In this document: in pieces, positions 11,838 through 22,689 of the stretch
Layout of the letters: every line of letters starts with the position of its first letter
How positions within the stretch are numbered: the stretch's first letter is position 1
NCBI GenBank assembly: GCA_902728285.1
Contig: CACVBU010001120.1
Span: 682,001 to 746,000 of the forward strand
DNA length: 64,000 nucleotides
Reading direction: 5' to 3'
Source: Clytia hemisphaerica
Taxonomy: Eukaryota; Cnidaria; Hydrozoa; Leptothecata; Clytiidae
Made by a program: the position numbers and the translations under genes
Notes under the pieces: generated by a model
Database searches by the model: none
What the model was told of the DNA's origin: nothing
Seen by the model: the letters and a program-made list of their open reading frames with translations, nothing else

Positions 11838-14800
11838 TCAATCCAAAAATAACTAGAAAATATATATTCCAGAACTTTGTGATGCCTTGGAGTTTTTACA
11901 AGATACTTCACTAATTGGTCATTTAAAGTGATGGAGATGACGCGTTCTTTAGAAAAAGTAATAATATTCTTTTATTACATCTTAACGACCAACTAAATCA
12001 AATAAGAGCTTGTAAAAACTCCAGCTTGTCCCAGAACTTTACCCCTTAAATGCGATAAAGAAACTTTATGGAGGATAGATTCTGGGGTTGATATTTGCTA
12101 CAAGCGAAATACACAGTCCATCAAATAGGAAAGTATATTTTAGAAGCAGCAATTAAATCCATATCATTAATTACTTTTGAAAATCTTACCTTTCTGAATC
12201 CAATATCAGAGGCGTATTCTTTGAAACATTGACGGCAAATGTTTAAGCCATATTTGCGAATCAATCCATGAGGGTTAGAGCAGACACGGCTGAAAAAGAT
12301 GAAAACACTTTGAATAGCACACCGTAGTGAATCTAAAAATAGACATCACTTTCTTTATTTGCCCGAGTTTCAATCCCATCGTTCATTGCGTTAATTTCTT
12401 GTGCACATTAATCACACTTATAACAAAGAAAATGTAACAACTCTCACGATTTTGAAATCAAAGTGAAAGGGATTATGGGATTGAATGTCGGACAAATTTG
12501 AAAAGTAATAATTATGACATTTGCATAACGGAGCGCTATTAGATTACAAGACAAGACAATAAAATAAATATATGCTATTCTATTAGAGGGAACAAGATGT
12601 CCCAGAACTTTACCCCTTCACACTATAAGGAAACATAAAGGAGGATAGATTCAGGTGTCAATGTTTGCTACAAGCGAAATACACAGCCCATCAAAAGGGG
12701 AAGTATATTTTAGAAGCAGCACAGTGATATATCTTAAGGTTCCTTAAATCCACTAACTTGCCAAGTATTATCCAAGAGAGATACTCAAATGTCCCAGAAT
12801 TTTACCCCTTAATGCTACAAGGAAACACCAAGGAGGATAGATTCAGGTGTCAATATTTGCTACAAGCGAAATACACAGCCCATCAAAACGGGAAGTATAT
12901 TTTAGAAGCAGCACAGTGATATATCTTAAGGTTCCTTAAATCCACTAACTTGCCAAGTATTATCCAAGAGAGATACTCAAATGTCCCAGAATTTTACCCC
13001 TTAATGCTACAAGGAAACACCAAGGAGGATAGATTCAGTTGTCAATGTTTGCTACAAGCGAAATACACAGCCCATCAAAAGGGGAAGTATATTTTAGAAG
13101 CAGCACAGTGATATATCTTAAGGTTCCATAAACCCACTAACTTGCCAAGTATTATCCAAGAGAGATACTCAAATGTCCCAGAATTTTACCCCTTAATGCT
13201 ACAAGGAAACACCAAGGAGGATAGATTCAGTTGTCAATATTTGCCACAAGCGAAATACACAGCCCATCAAAAGGGGAAGTATATTTTAGAAGCAGCACAG
13301 TGATATATCTTAAGGTTCCTTAAATCCACTAACTTGCCAAGTATTATTCAAGATAGATGCTCAAATGTCCCAGAATTTTACCCCTTAATGCTACAAGGAA
13401 ACACCAAGGAGGATAGATTCAGTTGTCAATATTTGCCACAAGCGAAATACACAGCCCATCAAAAAGGAAAGTATATTTTAGAAGTAGCACAATGACTGAA
13501 ATCCAAAAGATCAATACATTCAGAAAGGCTGTTCCCTTATTTTACCAAACCCATTCATGAAGCTTTCTCGTAATTTTCAGCAAAATTCTAAGCATTTTGC
13601 AAACTAGCCAAATAAAAATATGCACGCAAAAACATACATAAGTAAACAAAGCGAGTAACAATGCCTTATAAAATGTTGATAGACTGTGACAATGTTCTCA
13701 TCTCTCTTTTAAACTATTTCAAAAAATGTTTCGATATTTTTGAATTCACCTAAAGATAGGCGACTTCCCAAGCAATTTTAAGTACCTGAAAAGCTGATGG
13801 TCTCAAAGCATCACACTTTTTTAAATTTAACCAGTCCGTAACAGTCTTTCTGTCTGCTTAGTCCAATACAAGTCCGCTACAGAAAACCACTTACTAACAG
13901 CTTTATAAATCGACTAAGCTACCGAGTTGCTGTTTTTTGATGGCAGCTTTTAGTCTGTATTCTTTTGCCAGCATTATGTATGACAGCAAAAAGTTTTATT
14001 ATCTAGCTTCTATACTTTTTATTGACTGTGGTGATTTTTCAAAGACAGTCATCGACAGTCAATAATTATTGGGCATATAATTAGGCTGAAATCAAAACTG
14101 ATGAAATGTGAGCTGTCTAATTATTACCAAGCTTAATTGTCAAAATATTCATATAGATCTTAACGTTTGTTTGCGTAGAGTAAAATGGCGAAAGGCAAAA
14201 TAGATTTAGGCAATTTTTTTTGAAAAGCCACCCTACCAATGGATAAGCTTTCTAGAAATCCAAATGAATTACATAGCTATTACCAAAAAATCACTTTAGG
14301 ATCAGAAACGGTCAAAACCAGCTTTTTCCAATTTTCTTTGAGTTACAGGAATTTATTCCTTGTTTATTTTGATCTGAAATTTTCAGTAGAGGTGGTCAAC
14401 ATGGTTTCCTTGCTCATATCAAGGTGGCGTGGGACGGGGGTAAGAGAATTATCACCCAAAAAAGTTACTTTTTTGTTCATATCTAAATAAATAGTACCAG
14501 CCTTTTGCCCTTCAGAAAAACCAAAACTATTGGCCTTAATCGTTTGCTTTCAGTTCCTGTAGCCAGTAGTGTGACCCAAATCTCGCATCTTATTGGACTA
14601 GAGAAAACGAAAGTGAAATCACGCAATCTGATTGGATGAAACAAATTCCATGTGAACTGGCATGAAAAATAATGTCATTCTAAAACAAGATAGCAGCAAG
14701 GAAAGCACTTCCAGGGTTGCCACAGGTTTGCCAAGTTCAAAATTCCAGACTTTTAGTCTAAAAAGCCATGTTTTTCCAGATTTTTTTACCTGAAAATATC

Positions 14801-17800
14801 AGAGAATTTCCAGATATTTTGACAAAAAACCCAATATTTTCCAGACATTTTATCCATTAGGAAGGTTTTCAGTCTTTCCTTAACATCATTTGAAAGGCCA
14901 GATTGAGGAATACAACATAATGAGAAATTTAAGAATGAACACGATTTAAAGATTTGGTTGCGAGTGTAACGAGCAGAAATTTTTAGAAACTTCAAATGCC
15001 AGGGTAAAAGTTTCCTATTACCGGAAAGTTTACTAGGCTTCATTCAGGACTATTTCCTTCAAATTCTATTCTTTTCCAGACGTATGCCAATTCCAGACTT
15101 TTCTAGACCGGTATGCCAATTCCAGACGTTTTCCAGACTTTAACCTAATTTCAGACATTTCTGGCAGACGTGGCAACCCTGTTTCTTTTTGCATTGAATG
15201 AAAGGTTATAAATACTGGTTGCTTTCAAGTTTATCTTATCTTATCTCATTTACTTAAATTAGTAGAGTCAACTGCTCTAACTTCGGACTATCTGACAAAA
15301 CATGGGACAGCCATTCGGCCACCATTTCCCGAAACCTCCAAAGCCATTTGATTTGAGTTAATGAGCGGCGTATTAAAAAGTAAACGCATTGAGTAGGCTT
15401 TCAAATCAAAAGATATATGCGATATAATTACGATAGTGCTCGCTGTGCTAATCATGTGAAAACTAACTGTGCACGCGCATATTTTTAAAAACTCAGCCAA
15501 CTCATGGAAGTGAGACCGCACGTTTTTTAATTTTTTCGATATTTCAACCAGTGATGCTTCAATGTGACAAATTCAATTTCATTTAATGGCTTAACCATCA
15601 TATCATATCAATATTTTGAATATTTTTTGTAATATATATAAAAAAAAAAAAAACAGTTTTTTAGAACGTGTTAAAAATCACTTGCTCTGGAAGCACCGGA
15701 AGAGCTCCGGAACTTTCTGTCTGGAGAGAAAAATAGTGTTTTTTTTAACTGCTACGGAAAACTTTGGAAGTTACCGGAGCACTGGGAGGGTCCTAGGCCA
15801 GATCAGATATCAACAGTCCATGTTTCCACCAATCGTCCCAAGTTAGAGCAGTTGACGGTAGTAAAACTATTTAGGAACTTTTTTACAGAATTTCAAAAAA
15901 TCTGTTAGATTGAAAAGTTCAGACATTGGTAGTTCACGTTCCCAAACCGGCAGGTACAAATGCATAATAGTATTGTGTAATTTACAGAACGATTTTATAT
16001 TATAACTCCCCTTTGTAGAGGCTAAAACTGCGACGAATACCTCTTTTAGAAGAATTTCTTAAGTAAACATTCCAATCAGAAGGATTTCCCCAGACATGAT
16101 ATTTACTTTTCAAATCATGAAAACATTCGAATCATAACAACAAAGGGTTTTCCGTCAGCATAAACAATAAGAAGATGCAGCAGATCAGAAAGGTTTCCCC
16201 TTCTTCTTTCTCAAAAAAAGGTAAACACATAAGCATTCAAATGTAAAAAAATTCGTAGAAGTCTATTTTCTTAGATCTAGCTTTCGCATGAAGCTCTTTA
16301 ATTTATATTGGCTGGATATTGGCTTATCTAACAAAAAGTATTCACATGGTTAATGCTTTGTAAGATGGAAAATCCGTTGAAATTTATTAGCAATTGTTCG
16401 CAAAGATCTCTGAGAAAACTCAGAATAAAGATCTTGGGCGGCAATCAAAAATATGTTCCATTCGGGTCTTAAAACATCTTCAAATCCAACCGGTCGGTCG
16501 GACAGTCGGTAGTAAATTTTGTTGGATTTTTAAGATCTAGGAAATCCCGATGAATCAAGTTGGCAATCAACAGAATCTTATGCCGCCATCTTTAATTTGC
16601 CAAACTAAATGTGCGCGCGCACGTGTTAACCTTAAACGGGACTCAATGTGGGTTAAGTAAACAAAAAATAATGATTCAAAGACATGCTTTGTTCGCCTGT
16701 GCCCGCCATTATAGGAAAGATCCGAACCTGCGAACAGCGCCCAAAAAAACCCGACGATTTTACTGACTTTCCGAATCGGGTTTTCTTATAAATAAACTGT
16801 TGGTCGGAAGACCCGAACACAACATATTTTTGATTGCTGCCTTGCTATAAAATTTACGTTTTCAAGTTAGAAAAGTAATATAAGGAGGAGATATTTTCGT
16901 GTTTTTTTCTACACTATACTATGTTCTGTAAAATACATCTATGAAAATCAAAAAGGTGACAAGCATTTTCAGTGGATCATGGATTTTCTTCATCATTCAA
17001 AATTCAAATTTACAGCTTTATACCCTTTATTTTCTGGCAGAAAGTGGTATATTTGTTTTGTTGAAAGTATTATCTTTCAAATTCTCCTTATTATAGCCTC
17101 TAAAATTGAGATTTTTCAAATGCAATAGACTTTTTCGCCTTTCCATCTGCCATCTTGAATTGTATGCAAAAATAGAGGAACGAAAAAGCCGTGGTTGGAT
17201 TTAGTTGGAAAATATGCAAAACATATGCAAGTTTACACAAAGATTAAAAAGACAAAAAAGCACCTTATAAAGAAATATTATAATCATTAGAACAATAAAA
17301 GATGGAATTTCTTAATCCAAAAAGAAATATTTACAGAACAACAAAAGCCTTTTAGAAATTTGTTCTTAAAGACATTGCATATTCTGTTTTCATGCCATTA
17401 AAAAATTCCACCAAGACGGAGTACACACATCAAACTTTCAAAACACGCAAACTGAAAGCAGTAAAAATGAATATGAATTCATGTATAAAACATGGAATTT
17501 GGTCAATTTGTACCAAAATTACGAGGTTTTTTAAGTTTTGCCTGAAAAGGCTTATGATGACGTCATCAAAAAACTTTCAACCCCCATAACTTTTGATAGG
17601 AAGATTTTCAAGGCATGTTTTATACCTCAATTTTTATCAGCATTTCATGCTTTCTTCTACAAGATTACACTTTAATATAATGCCAATTATGCATGTAAGT
17701 TTTACATTAATACTTTCTTTTTGCATATGTTTTGCATACTTTCTAAGGTAATTTCACCACGGCAATTCGGCCACCATAATTTTCGAATACAATTCAATAT

Positions 17801-18410
17801 GGCGGATGGAAAGGCGAAAAAGTCTATATGCATTATTAAATAAATTTGTTTGGGCAATCAGCTTAATAATAAATATGTAACTTAGAAGCTTCATTTTGTA
17901 ATAATATTTTATTTAATATGCATTATGTTTTATGCATTTTGGATAAATCTCGATGAGAAAACTTGAGATTGATTTGTTTAGTTTGTGAACTGACAAAATA
18001 AAACTTGTTCATCTTCAATAAGGTATAGAAGAGTTACTAAAATTTGAGAGAATTTTGTCCAACAGAATCCCCATTACGGGAAGGTGTATTCATGACAAAC
18101 TAAAAGTAAGAAATTCTTCAATACACATTAGTGTTGCAATTGTTTTAAATGAATCTGGACAGAAATGATGCTACATTTATGTCCACACTAAACGGATAAT
18201 CGTCTAAAGGTACAACACTGATAGAAGAAGATCATGCCCCATTCAAAATTGCTGACAAAAAAATTGGTTTAAAAATGTTGTAACTAATCACGTCTCAACC
18301 GGGAAAATTTCATGAAATAAAGAAAAGGAGCTTGAGAATAAGTCTTACCATTTCCTGGAACCAGGACCGTAGGTGCGAGGATGACTGTACCAAACTTTAC
18401 TGTGGACCAT
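11838..18410 (-). CDS. RPS29: 40S ribosomal protein S29 (uS14)
   Basis: Exon 1 is 18349-18410 (ATG at 18408-18410), reading [20 protein letters not shown] plus TG. Exon 2 is 12190-12289, completing Cys21 and adding 33 residues. The four zinc ligands sit at Cys21, Cys24, Cys39 and Cys42, the positions known for RPS29. The conserved [10 protein letters not shown] segment and CRQCF follow. RPS29 is normally 56 residues ending in Leu-Asp. Residues 1-54 are certain. A 15-nt last exon at 11838-11852 (acceptor TTTTCTAG) would add LFLD and stop, with AATAAA 63 bp downstream (11770-11775); this exon is tentative. The protein is a zinc-ribbon component of the small-subunit head. Intron 1 is 6.06 kb, very large for a ribosomal protein gene, and filled with repeats. 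Confidence 0.88.
12028..12151 (+). repeat. Diverged isolated copy of the 192-bp satellite
   Basis: GTCCCAGAACTTTACCCCTT through TATATTTTAGAAGCAGCA, about 85 percent similar by eye to the tandem units. It lies in RPS29 intron 2, 40 bp from exon 2. Confidence 0.65.
12599..13493 (+). repeat. 192-bp tandem satellite, five units
   Basis: The landmark GTCCCAGAA occurs at 12599, 12791, 12983, 13175 and 13367, an exact 192-bp spacing. Units differ by only a few bases, so the array is young or homogenised. The last unit ends near 13493 after AGAAGTAGCACAATG. It lies inside RPS29 intron 1. Read on the minus (gene) strand, each unit contains a pyrimidine tract followed by CCTTGTAG, which looks like a 3' splice site. 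It has no spacers of unique sequence and is not a CRISPR array. Confidence 0.9.
14712..15181. mobile_element. hAT-like non-autonomous element, CAGGGTTGCCAC ends
   Basis: CAGGGTTGCCAC at 14712-14723 and GTGGCAACCCTG at 15170-15181 form perfect 12-bp inverted ends. The interior holds many degenerate TTCCAGAC(T/G)TTT motifs in one orientation near the right end and their relatives near the left. CAGGG termini are typical of hAT, but no 8-bp duplication survives. Located in RPS29 intron 1. Confidence 0.7.
15265..15858. mobile_element. MITE, GTCAACTGCTCTAACTT family, copy 1
   Basis: Left end GAGTCAACTGCTCTAACTTC, right end the mirror GTCCCAAGTTAGAGCAGTTG. TA flanks at 15263-15264 and 15859-15860. 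The internal segment ACATGGGACAGCCATTCGGC matches the copy at 44498-44714. The centre of this copy (15500-15800) is extra sequence, including an A-run and CCGGAA motifs, probably a secondary insertion. Confidence 0.65.
16437..16841. mobile_element. MITE, GGCGGCAATC family with 3-bp TTG duplication, copy 1
   Basis: GGCGGCAATCAAAAATATGT on the left and ACATATTTTTGATTGCTGCC on the right, flanked by TTG at 16434-16436 and 16842-16844. Internal GGTCGGTCGG motifs are shared with the second copy at 20719-21136. A 3-bp T-T-purine duplication is the habit of PIF/Harbinger elements. Located in RPS29 intron 1. Confidence 0.72.
17119..17833. mobile_element. Inverted-repeat element with ATGCAATAGACTTTTTCGCC ends
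   Basis: The block ATGCAATAGACTTTTTCGCC-TTTCCATC is mirrored at 17786-17833 (GATGGAAAGGCGAAAAAGTC). Arms of about 50 bp include GCCATCTTGAATTGTAT / ATACAATTCAATATGGC. The interior contains a 65-codon ORF without resemblance to anything. Located in RPS29 intron 1. Confidence 0.55.
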
Positions 18411-19343
18411 TTCGATGGCTTGCTGTAATCAGCTTGAAAACGTGAAAGAAAGATCCAATATGTCGGAAGGCTTTCTCGCCGGCACACGAGCGAGAAAAGC
18501 AAACGAGATTTTTAACGTTCGATTAGAAACGCCCTTGCCGCCATTAAGAATTGCCTCGTCAGCAGAAATATTTCCCCGATAATCCGACTTTTTCGGAATT
18601 TTTCTGCCGCCCCCATTTTTTTCCGAAAAAGCCAAAAAAAAGAAAATAATTTTCAAATTTTTATAAAACTTTCAACAGATAACAGATGATTCAACAGCTC
18701 ATCACAATGTAAGAGGTACTGTATACTCTGATTCCTTCAATTGTATATTTTTGAATTTTTGTACATATTTGATCATATCTTTTTAACTCACAGACACAGA
18801 CAAAAATATTTTTTCTGTCTGGCTACTACTGTAGATCAGATTCTTTTAANAGGGACCCCTCGCTTAAAAATGATAACAAGACACTCACTTCATAATCATA
18901 TGAAAAGCAACTTCCCAAAGTATTAGCATGCAAAACTCTTTCTTCGCTCCATAATTACAAATTATAAATTTGATGTTCACTCAACTTTCAGAACTTTCAA
19001 CTGGCTTTCTGAAGGCCTTCGAATTTTCTTGCGCTCTTGTCACACCAAGTTGTCGACACAAATGCGCCAGAAAATTACAGTACGAGTGTAGAGGCCAGCT
19101 CTGGTTCGAACAGTCTAGAATTCGCGCTCTTCTCCTAAGAAAAACCCTTTGCTTGGAGTCGAGTTGCGGGTTTTTATGGTATCGGTATCGGCTTCAGAAC
19201 TCCCAATGAGCCCCAGTTGTGTTGGTTTCAGTCAGATGGAGACGCCATACTGTTTTCAAAGCAATTTTTCGATATCTCTACAGGAACTAGCAGTAAGTTT
19301 TATGTTCTTTGAATATGTTGTTAGGGGTTTTTGGACCAATATA

Positions 19344-20063
19344 CCAGACCCCCGCGCTCGATAGGATCGAACATCGGAACGGCTCGATGACGGATCGATA
19401 TGTGATCGATGGATTACTTATCGATCCGGATAGGATATCGATGGAAGATTCAGCCATTAAAAAGTCTTGAGTATCGATCCTTCGTTGATCCATTATCGAG
19501 CTAGTATTTCAATCGAGTATATCGATTCGTCATCGATCGTTAATCGATTCGTCATCGATCGTTAATCGATTCGTCATCGATCATTAATCGATTCGTCATC
19601 GATCGTTAATCGATTCGTCATCGATCATTAATCGATTCGTCATCGATCATTAATCGATTCGTTCATCGTCATTATCGATCGTCATCGATCGTAATCGATT
19701 CGTCATCGATCGTTAATCGATTCGTCATCGATTGTTAATCGATTCGTCATCGATCGTTAATCGATTCGTCATCGATCGTTAATCGATTCGTCATCGATTA
19801 TAAATCGATTATGCATCGATGACGAATCGATTAACGATCGATGACGAATCGATATACTCGATAGAGTCGATAGGGTCGATAAGATCGATAAAAGATCGAT
19901 GATAGATCGATGATAGATCGATAACTAATCATAAGCTTAAAAAAATCTTGAGTATCGATCCTCTATCGATCTCCTATCCGGATCGATAAGTAATCCATCG
20001 ATCACATATCGATCCGTCATCGAGCCGTTCCGATGATCGATCCTATCGAGCGCGGGGGTCTGG
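19344..20063. mobile_element. CCAGAC...GTCTGG element with 6-bp duplication, copy 1 (TCGAT foldback)
   Basis: Left arm CCAGACCCCCGCGCTCGATA and right arm TATCGAGCGCGGGGGTCTGG are inverted repeats that stay nearly identical for about 90 bp. AATATA stands directly outside both ends (19338-19343 and 20064-20069). The interior is a minisatellite of TCGAT palindromes, so most of the element can fold into one long hairpin. There is no coding capacity. Confidence 0.8.
19523..19800 (+). repeat. 22-bp TCGAT minisatellite
   Basis: About 12 head-to-tail units containing TCGATTCGTCATCGATCGTT, period 22 bp, with occasional variants. The array is followed by inverted copies of the same unit at 19810-19860, making the array part of a palindrome. 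Each unit contains ATCGAT sites. Confidence 0.85.
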
Positions 20064-20718
20064 AATATAGTTTGATTTCTTAAACATCACAAACAAGGGA
20101 GGGGTCCCTTTAATAAAAGTAAAAGACAAAGCTTTCTTCTCACAGTTAGTGGAAGTACCTCCATTTTAAGCATGTTCAAAGTTCACAATAACAACTTTCT
20201 TTTTGTTGGAAAAGGAGGAAAATGTAGTTGAAGGTTGAAACTTTGTATGTTTATCAGAAAAAGGGTGAGGAATTCAAAAATCACAATTGCTAATTTTAGT
20301 TCTTTGATTTTCATGTAGTTTTTTTCACTTTTTTGCTTCTTTAGCATGAGAATGTCCCAAAAAAAAGTTTATATTTCTGCCGAAATGAATTTTCTTTTCC
20401 TTTGGGGTTTCTCCTCAGAAAAACTTATTCTTTACTTATATATACAGTAACTAACTTTTTGTTTTGCTCCTCCATTTCTAGAGGCCCCTTGAAAATGGGT
20501 CCTATCACCTTTTTTGACTCGTTTCAACCTTTTCCAAGCTAATTTTCTTCAAAAACAAAAATAAAACAATGCAATGTCTTCTTTTTACAAAAAAAGATAT
20601 ATCTTTCAGGGTTCGAATTATAAATTCTATCTAAGAGCTTCGTAATATTTTCGAGCATAGCAAGGTAACAAAGGAGCGCCGCAGGCGAAATCTTTTAACT
20701 GTTTGCGAAACATTTTTA

Positions 20719-21136
20719 GGCGGCAATCACAAATATCTTCGTTTCGCGTCGCCCGACCGACTCTCGAAAATTGAGTAGAATTGAGTCGGTGATTTGGTAA
20801 ATTTGTCGGACTCTTTGTGTCAATAACCTTTCCTTCGTTCAAAAATTTTATTATTCCCAATTTTTTGCAAACGATTTCTAGCGCATTCGCAGCATTTTGA
20901 CTTTGTTTATCATTACATGCGCCATTTTGGGGTCAGAGGTCACAGCGTTCAAAGGTCATAATTTTAAACCACCCATAACACGCAGTTGTTTTAGCTGCTG
21001 GCTGGCTGGCAGTATCCAAGAATGTACTCCAAAAATGGATTGAAAAATAGAAACCCGAAAATCTTTACGACCGACCGACCAACTCACTTTTTAGACCCAA
21101 CGAGGACGCAAAATGAAGATATTTGTGATTGCCGCC
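20719..21136. mobile_element. MITE, GGCGGCAATC family with TTA duplication, copy 2
   Basis: GGCGGCAATCACAAATATCT and its mirror AGATATTTGTGATTGCCGCC, with TTA at 20716-20718 and 21137-21139. GACCGACCGACC near 21070 corresponds to the inverse motif in copy 1. TWA-type 3-bp duplications and GG-starting TIRs fit PIF/Harbinger. Confidence 0.78.
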
Positions 21137-21819
21137 TTAGTATTTTGCGATGTTGTTTGGAACAAAATACGAAAGTATCACCAATTCATTTCTCTAGAAA
21201 AGCGAAGTTAAAACTTGAAGTATCAAGAGATTAAAGACAAAGCAATGTATAGTGAAGTTTTGAAGTAACGAGTAGATAAAGCAATAGATAAATACCCTGA
21301 GTATCAGAGGTTTTCAAAGAATATATTAACCTCTGAAGACCAATAATAGAAATTTTATTGCGCATGTGTCAATCTAATCACTGTAGAAAGAATCAAAGAT
21401 GAAGAGCAAATATTACCATATTAATGTCTAGCAGACTGTATCAGTATGCAGTTTACTATTTACGAATTCCCCAGAAACCTCCAAGTGTAATTGAAATGAG
21501 TTTATTTCAAAAGAAATCTTTTACATGATCCCCCAATGTATAACTACTAAACTTTTAATTATGGAAATATCACTTTAATTGAATCGAAATAATAGACAGA
21601 CTTTATGTTATGATTCTCTATCACTGACTCTTTTTACAAAGCATTGATGACTTTTTTAAGTTGTGCTTTCAACGACGGGAATAAAAATATCAACTTTGAA
21701 CTTCATCCAAGATCTTGGATGGTCGTCATGGTTACTTTTGTCTTCGTTGATTGCGCGCTGAATAGAATCTCTATTCGTCGGCACAGCGTCAATATATGAT
21801 TTTGACCTGTGCTATTCAC

Positions 21820-22371
21820 GGTAATAGATAAACGAATGAGTAAAATAGCAAAGTGGCGAGTTGATAAAGCAATAGATAAACGAGTGAATAAATTAGCGAG
21901 GTAGCAAGTTTATAAAGCAATAGATAAACGAATGAAGAAAGTTGGAAGGTAGCGATTTTATAAAGCAATAGATAAACAAATGTGTGGAGTAGCGAAGTGG
22001 CGAGTTGATAAATGCAATAGATAAACGAATGAATAAAGTAGCGAAGTGGCGAGTTGATAAAGCAATAGATAAACAAGTGAATAAATTAGCGAGGTAGCAA
22101 GTTGATAAAGCAATAGATAAACGAATGAAGAAAGTTGCAAGGTGGCGATTTTATAAAGCAATAGATAAACAAATGTGTGGAGTAGCGAAGTGGCGAGTTG
22201 ATAAAGCAATAGATAAACAAATGTGTGGAGTAGCGAAGTGGCGAGTTGATAAAGCAATAGATAAAAGAATGTGTGGAGTAGCAAAGTGGCGAGTTGATAA
22301 AGAAATAGATAAACGAATGAAGAAAGTAGCAAGGTAGCAAGTTGATAAAGTAATAAATAAACAAATGGGGT
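21820..22371 (+). repeat. 48-bp minisatellite, about 12 units
   Basis: Units contain GCAATAGATAAAC(A/G)AATG and GCGA(A/G)GTGGCGAGTTGATAA, with a mean period close to 48 bp. Because 48 is divisible by 3, frames stay open on both strands (up to 175 codons). The translations are pure repeats (for example SFVYLLLYQLAT on the minus strand) and are not evidence of a gene. Some 15 bp beyond the last unit lies GTTAGGGTTAGGGTTT. Confidence 0.9.
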
Positions 22372-22574
22372 TCGATTATTATCAGTTAGGGTTAGGGTTT
22401 GAGCTCGAGAGTCACAATATAAGGCTGAAGGCCTTCTTAGGGGCATTTGTACCCTGTGACTTAACTTAGGATCCCGTAGGCACACCGGTAGGGTTGGGAG
22501 CTTTCTTAATTAAGGTCTGTAAATTACACGCTATAGGTATCTTTAGGTATTTGTGAATGACAGCTTCCTGTTGT

Positions 22575-22657
22575 GTCTCGTTGGCGCAAGTGGTTAGGCA
22601 TCAGGTTTGTAAACCAAGGTTGCTTGCATTTTGGTGGTTCGACCCGGGGTTGGAGAC
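22575..22657 (+). repeat. tRNA-like remnant, possible SINE head
   Basis: GTCTC at the start pairs with GAGAC at the end. An A-box-like TTGGCGCAAGTGGTTAGGC and a B-box-like GGTTCGACCC are present about 46 bp apart, with a GGTTTGTAAACC anticodon-arm-like stretch between. The T-stem does not pair and the anticodon arm is irregular, so this is unlikely to be a functional tRNA. A duplicated GGAGACCTGTTTCAGG follows it. Confidence 0.45.
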
Positions 22658-22689
22658 CTGTTTCAGGCCGGAGACCTGTTTCAGGAAAA

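Larger units (their letters stand above)
18837..20117. mobile_element. Outer TIR element with AGGGACCCCTC ends, carrying a nested element
   Basis: AGGGACCCCTCGCTT at 18851 faces AAGGGAGGGGTCCCT ending near 20110. Both continue outward into CTTTTA-type sequence. One undetermined base (N at 18850) lies in the left end, so the exact boundary and duplication cannot be read. The element at 19344-20063 is inserted in it, leaving about 560 bp of its own sequence. Confidence 0.5.

Noticed and set aside
12599-13493. Regularly spaced repeats that might suggest a CRISPR array
   Set aside because: The whole 192-bp unit repeats, there are no unique spacers, and the locus is inside an intron of an animal ribosomal protein gene.
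14239-14490. 83-codon ORF in RPS29 intron 1
   Set aside because: No recognisable domain, no splice or paralogue support, and composition like the surrounding intron.
22386-22400. GTTAGGGTTAGGGTTT as a telomere or interstitial telomere
   Set aside because: Only two TTAGGG units are present, next to a minisatellite; too short to support more than chance.
21816-22485. Long open frames on both strands over the 48-bp repeat (up to 175 codons)
   Set aside because: They arise because the repeat period is a multiple of three. Several frames are open at once and the translations are pure repeats.
22575-22657. Functional tRNA gene with a TGT-like anticodon
   Set aside because: The T-stem does not pair and the anticodon stem is out of register, so only a remnant call is justified.
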